Source: Clostridia bacterium (GTDB lineage Bacteria; Bacillota; Clostridia; Lachnospirales; Lachnospiraceae). Taken from it: 64,000 nucleotides of DNA. The number at the start of each line of letters is the position of its first letter. Within the stretch, counting starts at the first letter, position 1. The stretch is taken from contig CAJTIM010000002.1 of assembly GCA_910576325.1 (NCBI GenBank), positions 188,501-252,500 of the forward strand. The letters run 5' to 3'. Below the pieces are notes generated by a model. The model searched no databases and had not been told where the DNA came from. It saw only the letters and a program-made list of their open reading frames with translations. Made by a program: the position numbers and the translations under genes. Shown piece by piece: positions 44,709-54,165 of the stretch.

Positions 44709-46737
44709 GATTCATGTTGCCTTTGTGGGCAATCCAAACTGTGGAAAAACCACATTATTTAATGATTATACGGGTGCAAAGCTGAAGGTAGCCAACTGGC
44801 CGGGGGTGACGGTGGAAAAGAAGGAGGGGGCGTACCGATTTAAGGGAGAGGCCATGCGCCTGGTCGATCTGCCGGGTATCTATAGCCTGACCTCCTACAC
44901 CATGGAGGAAAAGGTTTCGAGGGGCTATATTCTCGGGGATGAAGTGGATGTGGTTGTGGACGTGGCGGATGCTTCTTCTCTGGAGCGTAACCTTTATCTG
45001 ACTCTGCAGTTAATTGAGCTGGGCAAGCCGGTGGTACTGGCTCTGAATATGATGGATATTGTGGAGGAGCGGGGCATGGATATGGACCTGCACCGCCTGC
45101 CGGAAATGCTGGGAATTCCCTGTATTCCCGTAAGTGCAAGGACAAAACAGGGCCTTGAGATCCTGATGCATGCGGTGATTCATCATAAAGATCGGGAGCT
45201 GGACAAGCTGGAGCATCACCATGAGAGGACAAGCCGCCACAAACACGATCACCATAAGGACATTGTGATGGTATACAGCGATGAGCTGGAGGACAGGATT
45301 GACGCGGTATCGGACCGCCTGCAGGATGCATACGGGGAACTGCCCAATATGCGGTGGCATGCAATTAAGCATCTGGAGTGGGATGAGGAGATCCGCAGAA
45401 AATATCCCATTGATATGACCGGTATCGCGGAGGAGAGCTGCGAGACGGAGATTATCAGCCAGAAATATGATTTTATTGAGGAAATTATTGAAGAATGTCT
45501 GGTTGGGAAGAGCCGGAAGGCGGAATTTACGGATAAAATTGACAGGGTGCTGACCAATCGTTTCTGGGGCGTACCGATTTTTCTGGGGATTATGGCCCTT
45601 GTGTTTTTCCTGACCTTTGCCATCGGGGACTGGCTGAAGGGCTTTATGGAGGAGGGGCTTGATCAGGTTACGGGGATGATTCTGAAGCTTATGGAGACAG
45701 CCGGCGTAAGTGATATGCTGCGCTCTCTGGTGGTAGATGGAATTATTGCCGGCGTGGGTGGGATTCTTACTTTTCTGCCTAATATTTTCATACTGTTTCT
45801 GGCCCTTGCATTTTTGGAGGACAGCGGTTATATGGCACGGGTTGCCTATGTGATGGATGGGATCATGGGGAAGATTGGGCTGTCCGGGCGGGCGTTTATT
45901 CCCATGCTTCTGGGCTTTGGCTGCACGGTTCCTGCGGTTATGGCTTCCAGGGCTCTTGAGGACCCCAAGGATCGGCTGAAAACGATTCTGGTGACGCCCT
46001 TTATGTCCTGCAGCGCAAGGCTTCCCATTTATGTGCTGTTTTCCGGCATGTTTTTCCCGGGCTGCGCCATGCTTGCGGCTTACTCCATGTATGTGCTGGG
46101 GATTGCGACGGCTATCGGGGCTGCGCTGGTAATGCATCTGTTTACCAGGAAGAAGGAGATTAATACGCTGCTGATTGAACTTCCGGAATATAAATCACCG
46201 AATTTACATAGTATTGCCATTTACACTTGGGAGAAGGTGGAGGATTATCTGCGCAAGGCGGGGACGACGATTTTTGCGGCGTCGATTGTTCTGTGGGTGA
46301 TTCTGAACTTTGGACCCGCGGGAATGGTGTCGGATATGTCTATGAGTTTTGGAGCCATGGCCGGACGTTTGGCGGCTCCTCTGATGAAGCCTGCCGGGCT
46401 TGGATACTGGCAGGTGGTGGTGGCGCTGATTGCCGGACTGGCAGCCAAGGAGGTAGTGGTGTCCAGTATGAGCGTGCTTTTTGGGATCACGAATGTGACT
46501 TCTGCAGTAGGAATGGCCGGGATGCGGACAGCCCTGTCGGGAATTGGCTTCACGGCGGCCAATGCCTATGCGCTGATGACCTTCTGCCTTCTGTATACAC
46601 CCTGCATGGCGGCAGTAGCGACGATTCGCCGTGAGACGAATTCCTGGAAATGGACAGCCTTTGGAGCATTGTTTCAGCTTGCGTTGGCATGGATTGTGGC
46701 AACGGTGGTTTATGGGATTGGGACAGCTTTTTCTTAA
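44698..46737 (+). CDS. feoB: Ferrous iron transporter FeoB with His-rich linker
   Basis: This 679-residue FeoB starts at ATG 44698 (GAGGAGG at 44685-44691); a GTG at 44692 is less likely. The G domain has GNPNCGKTTLFN (G1), DLPGIYS (G3) and LNMMD (G4). Residues about 155-190 hold a His-rich stretch (IHHKDRELDKLEHHHERTSR and then HKHDHHKDI, ten His in about 34 residues). The GDI region and membrane part follow, with GFGCTVPAVMASR and the second gate motif PCMAAVATIRRE. It imports Fe2+, powered by GTP. No feoC follows. The last ten codons have no overlap with the next gene. Confidence 0.95.
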   Translation: MNSEIHVAFVGNPNCGKTTLFNDYTGAKLKVANWPGVTVEKKEGAYRFKGEAMRLVDLPGIYSLTSYTMEEKVSRGYILGDEVDVVVDVADASSLERNLYLTLQLIELGKPVVLALNMMDIVEERGMDMDLHRLPEMLGIPCIPVSARTKQGLEILMHAVIHHKDRELDKLEHHHERTSRHKHDHHKDIVMVYSDELEDRIDAVSDRLQDAYGELPNMRWHAIKHLEWDEEIRRKYPIDMTGIAEESCETEIISQKYDFIEEIIEECLVGKSRKAEFTDKIDRVLTNRFWGVPIFLGIMALVFFLTFAIGDWLKGFMEEGLDQVTGMILKLMETAGVSDMLRSLVVDGIIAGVGGILTFLPNIFILFLALAFLEDSGYMARVAYVMDGIMGKIGLSGRAFIPMLLGFGCTVPAVMASRALEDPKDRLKTILVTPFMSCSARLPIYVLFSGMFFPGCAMLAAYSMYVLGIATAIGAALVMHLFTRKKEINTLLIELPEYKSPNLHSIAIYTWEKVEDYLRKAGTTIFAASIVLWVILNFGPAGMVSDMSMSFGAMAGRLAAPLMKPAGLGYWQVVVALIAGLAAKEVVVSSMSVLFGITNVTSAVGMAGMRTALSGIGFTAANAYALMTFCLLYTPCMAAVATIRRETNSWKWTAFGALFQLALAWIVATVVYGIGTAFS

Positions 46738-46747
46738 GAGAAAAATT

Positions 46748-46776
46748 TTGACAAGGCTTGTGCCCTGTGATACACT
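46748..46776 (+). promoter_or_regulatory. Promoter of the TPR/AAA protein gene
   Basis: TTGACA at 46748-46753 and TACACT at 46771-46776 have a 17-base spacer, with a TG extended -10 (TGATACACT). Confidence 0.75.
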
Positions 46777-46906
46777 AAAACTATCTACGGCATATTTTGA
46801 CAAATGCTCTTGAGAGAGAACAAGATATGGTATTTTTGAAGACAAGCGGCCGGAGAGATATGCTTCGGCTGTCTGTCATGTACGGCAATTGGTTGAGGTG
46901 GAATCA

Positions 46907-49324
46907 TTGGATAAATATGAATTTCAGATAAAAACAGAACAGATGGAGAAGCTGCTTAAAAAGAAGGAATACAAAGCGGCGGCTAAGATTGCGGATTCCA
47001 TAGACTGGAGAAAAGTACGCAATGTGGGGCTTCTGATGAGTGTCAGTGATATTTATGAGAACCTGGAGCGATATGAGGACTGCAATGAGATCCTGAATAT
47101 GGCCTATGACTGTTCTCCCATCGGACGCATGATTGTCTATCGTATGGCGGAGGTGGCCGTAAAGCTTGGGAACTTTGAGGAAGCGATTGAGCTGTACAAG
47201 GAATTTACGAAGATTGCCCCCCACGATCTGGGACGCTATGTGCTGAAATATAAGATTTATCAGGGCAGGGGTTCTTCTGTGGAAGATCAGATTGCCATCC
47301 TGGAGGAATACAAGAGCCGTGAATATCAGGAGCAATGGGCCTATGAGCTGGCTGCTCTGTATTATAAGGAGGGGATGCTCTCCAAGTGCGTGGAGGAATG
47401 TGACGATCTGATCCTGTGGTTCAGCGAGGGCGAATACGTGGTAAAGGCCATGGAGCTGAAAATGAGGATTCAGCCCCTGACAGCCTCGCAGGAGGAGAAG
47501 TACCGCCAGATGGTTACCGATACGAGGGCGGAGGAGATTGAGGTGAAGCCTGTCAACATGGACGAGTTCAACACCGGCAATCTTCAGGCAGCATTGGCAG
47601 AGAGCCTGCAGGATTTTATTCGGGAGGAGCATCGGGAGGAAATGAGTGCGGAGCCGATTCCGGCGCCCTGGGAACAGGAGCCTGAGACCGTTCTGCAGGA
47701 AGAGATTCCGCGGGAAGAGATTTCGCAGGATGAGCCTCCATTGAAGAAGGACACGGAAGCTTTGCAGAAGGAGCTATCTGCGGAGAAGAAGAAAGTCCTG
47801 CCGGACAAGCCGCTCAGGGAGGAGGCAGAGCCAATAGAGGAAGTACCGGTAAGCCTGCCAAGGGAGACCTTTAAGCTTCCGAAATTTTTGGGTCAGGATG
47901 AGAGCGGCCAGCTGACCTTTGATATGGAAGAGAATGTGCTGGATCGGCAGATAACGGGCCAGCTGACCATAGAGGATGTTTTAAACGGGTGGGAGGAGAA
48001 GAAAAAGGAAACTGAGGCGGCCATTGCCGAAGCGGCAAAGCGGGATGAGGAGAAGCGCAGGCAAAGAGAATACCTGCGTGCCACCGGTCAGCTGCCGGAG
48101 CTTAATACGGAGGTGGTGCCTACTCTTCCAGAGGAGATACAAAGGCTGATCGATGAGATAGAAGGCAAGCTTCCGGTGCGTGTTCATGTGGAGCCCATTG
48201 AGAAAGAGGCCGCCGGAAAGAAGGACAATGCCGAACCTGAGCAGGAAAAGAAGCCGGCCCGCAGCCGTCTGGAGGAGACGCAGGATATTGCAACCATATT
48301 GGAGCTTGCGCAGGAGGCGGAGAAGCTTGTCGAGGAGCCGGAATTTTTAGGCGCTTTCGACGATATTTCAGATATCTTGGAAGCAGAAAGTCTTGATGTC
48401 CCCGAGAAGCAGGAGGCGGAGCCAGCAGCTCCCGTTTCCGAAGAAGCAGAGGTGCAGGAGCTTCCAAAGGAAGCGGAAAAAGAAGAGGAGGGGGAAGAGG
48501 AGGCGGAGCCGTCTCCTATGATGAAACAGCTGGAGAAGGCTTTGGAGAATGAGCTTGCGGACATTCCTCCCGGTCAGCTTTCGGAGGAGCAAAAGAAGCT
48601 TTTTGCCTACTTTACATCTGTCCGCGGTATGAATCAGCAGCTTGCAGAGCTGCTCGAGGAGGATCGAATGAGGCGGGAACGCCGGGAAGATTCTTTGGTC
48701 GGAAATATTGTGATAACAGGTGAGGGCGGTACGGGAAAGAGTACGCTGGCATCGGATATCGTCAAAGCTCTGCAGAAGCAGCGCAGAGATCCCGGGGCAA
48801 AGATGGCAAAGGTAGAAGCCGAAAGCCTGAATGGGAAAAATGTTTCCGCAGTTATCAAGAAGCTGGGCGGAGGCGCTCTGCTGATTGAGAAGGCCGGGAG
48901 GATGAAGACCCAGACGGCCATTCAACTGTCCCATGCCATGACACGAAAGACAGAAGGACTTTTGGTTATTCTGGAGGATGAAAAGGAAGAGATCCGTGAG
49001 CTTTTTATCCGATGTGAGAGTCTGGGAGCCAAGTTTACCCGGACGATAGAGATTCCGACCTTCACCAATAAAGAGCTGGTAGCCTTTGGAGAGTCCTACG
49101 CAAGAGAGCAGGAGTGCGTCTTGGACGAGATGGCCGTACTGGCCCTGTATAATCAGATTGGCAACCGTCAGACCAGCGATCATCTGGTAAATGTGGCAGA
49201 GGTTAAGGAGCTCATTGATGAGGCTATGGAACGGGGAGATAAGAAGGGCCTCTTCGGAAAACGGCGCAAAGGGCGCACGGATGAATTTGGCAATTTGATT
49301 TTATTGGAAAAGGATTTTGAATAG
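46907..49324 (+). CDS. TPR protein with degenerate AAA (SpoVK/CbxX-like) domain
   Basis: This protein has 805 residues from TTG 46907; GAGGTGG lies at 46894-46900, six bases upstream, favouring this over TTG 46889. Residues about 1-200 form TPR-like helices (MEKLLKKKEYKAAAKIADS...). About 230-520 is a long acidic Glu/Pro-rich, low-complexity region. The C-terminal 240 residues form an AAA-type domain with Walker A GEGGTGKSTLASDI and GLLVILEDEKEEIRELF. The Walker B position reads LLIEKAG where SpoVK/CbxX proteins have IDEA, so ATP hydrolysis is doubtful. The function is unknown; it might be a sporulation or cell-envelope scaffold. Confidence 0.8.
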   Translation: MDKYEFQIKTEQMEKLLKKKEYKAAAKIADSIDWRKVRNVGLLMSVSDIYENLERYEDCNEILNMAYDCSPIGRMIVYRMAEVAVKLGNFEEAIELYKEFTKIAPHDLGRYVLKYKIYQGRGSSVEDQIAILEEYKSREYQEQWAYELAALYYKEGMLSKCVEECDDLILWFSEGEYVVKAMELKMRIQPLTASQEEKYRQMVTDTRAEEIEVKPVNMDEFNTGNLQAALAESLQDFIREEHREEMSAEPIPAPWEQEPETVLQEEIPREEISQDEPPLKKDTEALQKELSAEKKKVLPDKPLREEAEPIEEVPVSLPRETFKLPKFLGQDESGQLTFDMEENVLDRQITGQLTIEDVLNGWEEKKKETEAAIAEAAKRDEEKRRQREYLRATGQLPELNTEVVPTLPEEIQRLIDEIEGKLPVRVHVEPIEKEAAGKKDNAEPEQEKKPARSRLEETQDIATILELAQEAEKLVEEPEFLGAFDDISDILEAESLDVPEKQEAEPAAPVSEEAEVQELPKEAEKEEEGEEEAEPSPMMKQLEKALENELADIPPGQLSEEQKKLFAYFTSVRGMNQQLAELLEEDRMRRERREDSLVGNIVITGEGGTGKSTLASDIVKALQKQRRDPGAKMAKVEAESLNGKNVSAVIKKLGGGALLIEKAGRMKTQTAIQLSHAMTRKTEGLLVILEDEKEEIRELFIRCESLGAKFTRTIEIPTFTNKELVAFGESYAREQECVLDEMAVLALYNQIGNRQTSDHLVNVAEVKELIDEAMERGDKKGLFGKRRKGRTDEFGNLILLEKDFE

Positions 49325-49386
49325 CCGGGACGCATGCTTTGATGTTTAGTGCGGCGCCCATGACCAGTGCGGATAAATGATTACTA

Positions 49387-49435
49387 TAAAAAGGTTTTGC
49401 CGAATTGAGAAATTTCAATTTGACAAAACCTTTTT
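49387..49435. terminator. Bidirectional terminator between convergent genes
   Basis: A run of A's and GGTTTTG pair with CAAAACC and a T-tail, with an inner AATTGA/TCAATT stem. It lies between the plus-strand TPR/AAA gene and the minus-strand kinase gene, so it can serve both strands. Confidence 0.88.
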
Positions 49436-49451
49436 CATAATACTCTTCTTT

Positions 49452-50384
49452 TTAGAAAAGAGTTTCCACCTCTACCAGAGGAAGAAGCTCCTCCACATCA
49501 GATTTCCCGGCAAGAATGGTTCCCTCCTGCCGGATAGATCCGCCTGCGGCGGCCATGGCATAACGAAGCATATCGGAAGTGCCGAGATGATTTTGGATGG
49601 CATAGCACATACCGGCCACCATGGAATCCCCGGCCCCGGTAAGTCCCTGGGGCTTAAGGGGAAGAGGTCTCGCCCGGTAAGCATGCTCACGATCTACCAG
49701 CATAGCGCCGTCAGCGCCCATGGAAAGACACAGATAGGGAATACCGCTGCTCACAACCTGGCGTGCAATTTCAAGGGTATCCATACCGCTCTCGATTTCC
49801 CTGGAAAATGCCTGCTCGAATTCCAGAGTGTTGGGTTTGATAAGGAACGGTTTTTCCTTAAGCCCCAGAAGAAGGGGTTCTCCTGCGGCATCCAGTATGG
49901 TTTTTACCTGCTTTCCATTTGCCATACGGATAAGCTTTCGATAGATATCTGCGGGAACTCCCGGGGGGATACTGCCGCTCATAACCAGGATATCCGCATG
50001 CTCAAGGGATGCTTCCATATCTTTAAGAAGCTTTTCCAGGCAGGATTTTGAAACAAGAGGGCCGGCCTCGTTGACCTCCGTCATCACCTGGCAGGACTGG
50101 TCAAAAAGCTTGATATTTGTCCGAATAGCCCCTTCTTCCATAATAAAGTCCCGGGCAACCTTGTGGCTGTCCAGGAGCTCGTCCAGAAGCCGGCCGTTGC
50201 TCTTAAAATTAAATCCTTTACAAAGAGTATCCTCACCCAGATTGTTTAGAACAATGCTGACATTCAGACCCTTTCCGGCCAGATCCTCCCTTGTGCTTTT
50301 TACACGGTTATAGGAGCCCACCTCCAATTGGTCCAGGTAAATAGTTTTGTCAATACAGGGATTGAGGGTAAGCGTTAAGATCAT
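49452..50384 (-). CDS. PfkB-family 1-phosphofructokinase or tagatose-6-phosphate kinase
   Basis: This 310-residue kinase is of the LacC/FruK/PfkB class. The N-terminus MILTLTLNPCIDKTIYLD and GKGLNVSIVLNNLG are the family pattern. The catalytic region is PQGLTGAGDSMVAG, containing the base Asp of GAGDS. It phosphorylates a sugar phosphate; fructose 1-phosphate is the most likely substrate, but tagatose 6-phosphate cannot be excluded. No fructose PTS gene is adjacent. It has a consensus promoter on the minus strand. Confidence 0.87.
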   Translation of the reverse strand: MILTLTLNPCIDKTIYLDQLEVGSYNRVKSTREDLAGKGLNVSIVLNNLGEDTLCKGFNFKSNGRLLDELLDSHKVARDFIMEEGAIRTNIKLFDQSCQVMTEVNEAGPLVSKSCLEKLLKDMEASLEHADILVMSGSIPPGVPADIYRKLIRMANGKQVKTILDAAGEPLLLGLKEKPFLIKPNTLEFEQAFSREIESGMDTLEIARQVVSSGIPYLCLSMGADGAMLVDREHAYRARPLPLKPQGLTGAGDSMVAGMCYAIQNHLGTSDMLRYAMAAAGGSIRQEGTILAGKSDVEELLPLVEVETLF

Positions 50385-50473
50385 ATCAAAACCTCCTGTT
50401 GCAGTTCCGTAATATGAGAACAGTACACCCTGAACAGTGCAATGCTTAGAAGCTGCTGATTCTATTTGAGTAG

Positions 50474-50502
50474 ATTATAAAACCTGCACAAAAAAATGTC
50501 AA
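50474..50502 (-). promoter_or_regulatory. Perfect consensus sigma-A promoter of the PfkB kinase
   Basis: On the minus strand, TTGACA (plus 50497-50502) and TATAAT (plus 50474-50479) are separated by exactly 17 bases. The -35 is immediately downstream of TTTTCGTT, a motif that recurs in the gap. Confidence 0.9.
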
Positions 50503-50536
50503 ACGAAAACAGGAACTTGACACAATATAACGAAAA
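50502..50536. repeat. AACGAAAA direct repeats in the kinase-GH13 intergenic region
   Basis: AACGAAAA occurs at 50502-50509 and 50529-50536, 27 bases apart, in the gap between divergent promoters. The sequence is close to the repeats upstream of the glycyl radical enzyme (TTACGAACGAAAT), so the DeoR-family protein at 54424-55173 may bind here. Confidence 0.4.
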
Positions 50537-50545
50537 GTATAAAAT
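50517..50545 (+). promoter_or_regulatory. Candidate promoter of the GH13/glgB pair
   Basis: TTGACA at 50517-50522 and TAAAAT at 50540-50545 have a 17-base spacer. The start codon is at 50633. Confidence 0.65.
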
Positions 50546-50632
50546 GTCTCTATAGTATGCTTAGAGCGAGTTATCCAATTGATGTTATCCGGATTTTGGG
50601 AAACAGCTCTTAGAAAAAAGGAGGACAATACC

Positions 50633-51991
50633 ATGTCAAAATGGTACGAGGAGGCGGTTTTTTACCATATATATCCGTTGGGTCTCACGGGTGCGCCGAA
50701 ATATAACACAGAAGAAGAGACCGTTCACCGCTTAAGGGATTTGGAACCCTGGATTGCACATATGAAGGAGTACGGGGTGACTGCCCTCTATATAGGCCCC
50801 CTGTTTGAGTCCACAAGCCACGGCTACGACACCAGAGATTATAAGCTGGTAGACCGCAGGCTTGGGGACAATGAGGATTTTAAGCATTTTGTAAAGCTCT
50901 GCCATGAAAGCGGAATCAGGGTAGTGGTGGACGGAGTATTCAACCATACGGGGCGGGAGTTCTTCGCCTTTCAGGATCTGAAGGAAAAGAGAGAGCAGTC
51001 TCAGTACCGCTGGTGGTATCAGGATGTGAGCTTTGAGGGCAATACCCACTACAATGACGGCTTTTACTATAAGGCGTGGAGAAATTGCTTTGAGCTGGCC
51101 AATCTGAATCTGTACGATGAGGGCGTGCGTCAGTACCTCTTTGATGTGGTGCGGTTCTGGATTGATGAGTTTGACATTGACGGCATCCGCCTGGACTGTG
51201 CGGACTGTCTGGAATTTAACTTTATGAAGGATCTGCGGAAGGTGGCGGAGGCGAAGAAGGAAGACTTCTGGCTGATGGGCGAGGTGATTCACGGAGATTA
51301 CGCCCGGTGGACCGGGGAGGATATGCTTCACTCCGTAACCAACTATGAGCTTCACAAGGGTCTCTATTCCGGCCACAATGATCACAATTATTTTGAGATA
51401 GCCCACACCATCCGCAGGCAGTTTGATGCCAACGGCGGCATTTACCGGGGACGCAGACTGTATTCCTTTGTGGAAAATCATGATGTGGATCGTCTGGTGA
51501 ATAAGCTGAAGGAAAAGGCTCATCTGGCGCCTGTGTATACTCTTCTCTATACCCTTCCGGGTATTCCCTCCATCTATTACGGCGGCGAGTGGGGCGTGGA
51601 GGGCAAAAAGGAAGGACCCAATGATGATTTCCTGCGGCCCTGCCTGGATCTTGAGAAGATGGAGGCGCAGCCGCCCCATCCGGAATTAAAGGAGCTTTTG
51701 ATTAAGCTTGCCGGGCTTCGTAAGGAGGCGCCGGCTCTGGTGGACGGCGTGTACAAAGAGCTGTGCCTTACCAACCGCCAGTACGCATTTGCACGGATTC
51801 TGGGAGAGGATGCCGTAGTAGCTGCGGTGAATAACGACGAGGCGCCGGCCCGGATGGAGATTCCCTGTCCGGTAGCAGGAAGCAGCGCCCTTGAGGTTCT
51901 CACAGGTGAGACCTTCCCCGTAGAGAACGGAAAAATTCAATTGGAAATATCCGCAGGCGGAAGCGCGGTATTTAAAATATTACAGGAGTGA
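50633..51991 (+). CDS. GH13 alpha-amylase-family glycoside hydrolase
   Basis: This 452-residue cytoplasmic GH13 enzyme starts at ATG 50633 with AAAAGGAGG upstream. The nucleophile Asp188 lies in GIRLDCADC, the acid/base Glu217 in LMGEVIHG and the third carboxylate Asp284 in VENHDVDRL. The N-terminus FYHIYPLGLTG and the absence of a signal peptide indicate action on imported maltodextrins or glycogen fragments. Specificity within GH13 (maltodextrin glucosidase or similar) is not clear. It is coupled with glgB, 5 bases downstream. Confidence 0.9.
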   Translation: MSKWYEEAVFYHIYPLGLTGAPKYNTEEETVHRLRDLEPWIAHMKEYGVTALYIGPLFESTSHGYDTRDYKLVDRRLGDNEDFKHFVKLCHESGIRVVVDGVFNHTGREFFAFQDLKEKREQSQYRWWYQDVSFEGNTHYNDGFYYKAWRNCFELANLNLYDEGVRQYLFDVVRFWIDEFDIDGIRLDCADCLEFNFMKDLRKVAEAKKEDFWLMGEVIHGDYARWTGEDMLHSVTNYELHKGLYSGHNDHNYFEIAHTIRRQFDANGGIYRGRRLYSFVENHDVDRLVNKLKEKAHLAPVYTLLYTLPGIPSIYYGGEWGVEGKKEGPNDDFLRPCLDLEKMEAQPPHPELKELLIKLAGLRKEAPALVDGVYKELCLTNRQYAFARILGEDAVVAAVNNDEAPARMEIPCPVAGSSALEVLTGETFPVENGKIQLEISAGGSAVFKILQE

Positions 51992-51996
51992 GCATT

Positions 51997-53955
51997 ATGG
52001 GAGAGACAAAGAAACAAAAAAAGAAAACACAGCCGAGAAGAAAGCAGAAGCCGGAGCTGCCCTCCTGCTTTGTGACAGATATGGATCAATATCTGTTCGG
52101 ACAGGGAAATCACTATGATATTTTCCGAAAGCTGGGAGCGCATACCGTCAAGCATGAGGGAAAGAAGGGCGTTCATTTTGCAGTCTGGGCGCCTCATGCC
52201 CATCGGGTGCATGTGATCGGAGAGTTTAACGGGTGGGACCAGGAAAGCCATGAGATGAAGCACCTGGAGCCTCTGGGAATTTACGAGCTGTTTGTCCCCG
52301 GTGTGGAGATGGGGACCCTTTACAAGTTTCTTATTGAGACGGAGGATCATCGTCTGCTTTACAAGGCGGACCCCTATGCTCTGGAGGCAGAGCAGCGTCC
52401 CGGAACTGCCTCAAGGATTGCGGATATCAGCAGCTTCCGCTGGAGCGACAGCGTTTGGATGGAGAAGCGCAAAAGCCGGAATACAAAGGAAGAACCCATG
52501 TCCATCTATGAGGTGCATCCGGGTTCCTGGAAGAAGCATCCCCACGGTCCTGACGAGGACGGCTTTTACAGCTATCGGGAGCTGGCTCACAGTCTGACAG
52601 ACTATGTGAAGGAGATGGGGTACACCCATGTGGAGCTGATGGGGATTGCGGAGCATCCTTTTGACGGCTCCTGGGGATATCAGGTAACAGGCTATTATGC
52701 GCCTACCTCCCGTTACGGAAGTCCTGAGGATTTTATGTATTTGATTAACTATCTTCATAAGAATAAAATCGGCGTGATTCTCGATTGGGTTCCGGCTCAT
52801 TTTCCAAGGGATGCCCACGGCCTTGCGGATTTCGACGGCCAGGCCCTCTATGAATATCCGGACCCCAGAAAGGGAGAGCATCCGGATTGGGGCACGAAGA
52901 TCTTTAACTATGAAATGAACGAGGTAAAGAACTTCCTCATTGCAAATGCCCTTTTCTGGGTGGAACAGTATCACGTGGACGGCCTTCGTGTAGACGCGGT
53001 GGCATCCATGCTGTATCTGGATTACGGCAAGCAGGACGGTCAGTGGGTAGCCAACAAGTACGGCGGCAATAAGAATCTGGAGGCCATTGAATTTTTCAAG
53101 CATCTTAATTCCTGCCTGCTGGGAAGAAATCCGGGCGTGATGATGATTGCGGAGGAATCCACCGCATGGCCCAAGGTAACGGACATTGCGGAAAATGACG
53201 GACTGGGCTTTTCCTTCAAGTGGAATATGGGATGGATGAATGACTTCCTGGAGTATATGAAGCTGGACCCCTATTTCCGCAACGGGGCGCACAATCTTAT
53301 GACCTTTGCCATGACCTACGCCTACAGTGAGAATTACATTTTGGTGCTGTCCCACGATGAGGTGGTGCATCTGAAATGCTCCATGATAAGTAAGATGCCG
53401 GGCCTGTATGACGATAAGTTTGCCAATCTCAAGGTGGGATATTCCTTTATGATGGGGCATCCGGGTAAGAAGTTGCTCTTTATGGGACAGGATTTTGCTC
53501 AGTTCCAGGAGTGGAGCGAGGCCAGAGAGCTTGACTGGTATCTGCTGGGAGAGGAGAAGCATCAGCAGCTTCAGAACTATGTCAAGGCGCTGCTTCATCT
53601 GTACCGAAAGACGCCGGCCCTCTACGAGCAGGATACGGTTCCGGCAGGCTTTCAGTGGGTGAATGCCAATGACAATTTCCGCAGCATTTTCTCCTTTATG
53701 CGTTTCAGCAAAAAGGGAACGAAGAATCTGCTCTTTGTGTGCAACTTTACGCCTATGGAGCGTGAGGATTACCGCGTGGGCGTGCCCAGGAGGAAGCAGT
53801 ATAAGCTGGTTCTTGACAGCGATGCGGCGGAATTTGGCGGAAGCGGACAGGAGAAGCCTCTTGTGTATAAGGCGGAGAAGAGCGAGTGCGACGGCCTGCC
53901 TTATTCCTTTGCTTATCCGCTGCCGGCTTACGGAGTTGCGGTGTTTGAGTTTTAA
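51997..53955 (+). CDS. glgB: 1,4-alpha-glucan branching enzyme
   Basis: This 652-residue GH13 branching enzyme has an N-terminal CBM48-like domain (about 25-150, ... HYDIFRKLGAHTV, FAVWAPHAHRVHVIGEFNGW) and a catalytic barrel with Asp333 (GLRVDAVASM), Glu386 (IAEESTAWP) and Asp454 (SHDEVVH). A basic leader (KKQKKKTQPRRKQK) precedes the CBM48. I use ATG 51997 (AGGAG at 51984-51988); GTG 51988 is an alternative. Other glg genes are not in this window. Together with the GH13 hydrolase it indicates glycogen turnover. Confidence 0.95.
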   Translation: MGETKKQKKKTQPRRKQKPELPSCFVTDMDQYLFGQGNHYDIFRKLGAHTVKHEGKKGVHFAVWAPHAHRVHVIGEFNGWDQESHEMKHLEPLGIYELFVPGVEMGTLYKFLIETEDHRLLYKADPYALEAEQRPGTASRIADISSFRWSDSVWMEKRKSRNTKEEPMSIYEVHPGSWKKHPHGPDEDGFYSYRELAHSLTDYVKEMGYTHVELMGIAEHPFDGSWGYQVTGYYAPTSRYGSPEDFMYLINYLHKNKIGVILDWVPAHFPRDAHGLADFDGQALYEYPDPRKGEHPDWGTKIFNYEMNEVKNFLIANALFWVEQYHVDGLRVDAVASMLYLDYGKQDGQWVANKYGGNKNLEAIEFFKHLNSCLLGRNPGVMMIAEESTAWPKVTDIAENDGLGFSFKWNMGWMNDFLEYMKLDPYFRNGAHNLMTFAMTYAYSENYILVLSHDEVVHLKCSMISKMPGLYDDKFANLKVGYSFMMGHPGKKLLFMGQDFAQFQEWSEARELDWYLLGEEKHQQLQNYVKALLHLYRKTPALYEQDTVPAGFQWVNANDNFRSIFSFMRFSKKGTKNLLFVCNFTPMEREDYRVGVPRRKQYKLVLDSDAAEFGGSGQEKPLVYKAEKSECDGLPYSFAYPLPAYGVAVFEF

Positions 53956-53982
53956 GAGAAAAAGGGAGCTTATAAAGCTTGA

Positions 53983-54021
53983 GATGGGGATGTCCTGTTT
54001 TGCGGCATCCTCATCTTTTTT
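53983..54021 (+). terminator. Intrinsic terminator after glgB
   Basis: GATGGGGATG (53983-53992) pairs with CATCCTCATC (54006-54015) with one G-T pair, followed by six T's. Confidence 0.85.
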
Positions 54022-54165
54022 GTATTTAAGACATTTTGGAATTGTAATTAACAGGAACGGGGGCTGAATTATTATTTTTTTGTTTTGAACGAAAGATAAA
54101 TATTATAATAAAGAAAATAATAATTTGGCAAAAATAAGAGTTTGTGATAATTTGATATAAATTGG

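Noticed and set aside
51988..51990. GTG as the start of glgB
   Set aside because: It overlaps the GH13 stop and the AGGAG site itself. ATG 51997 has correct spacing and gives a normal N-terminus.
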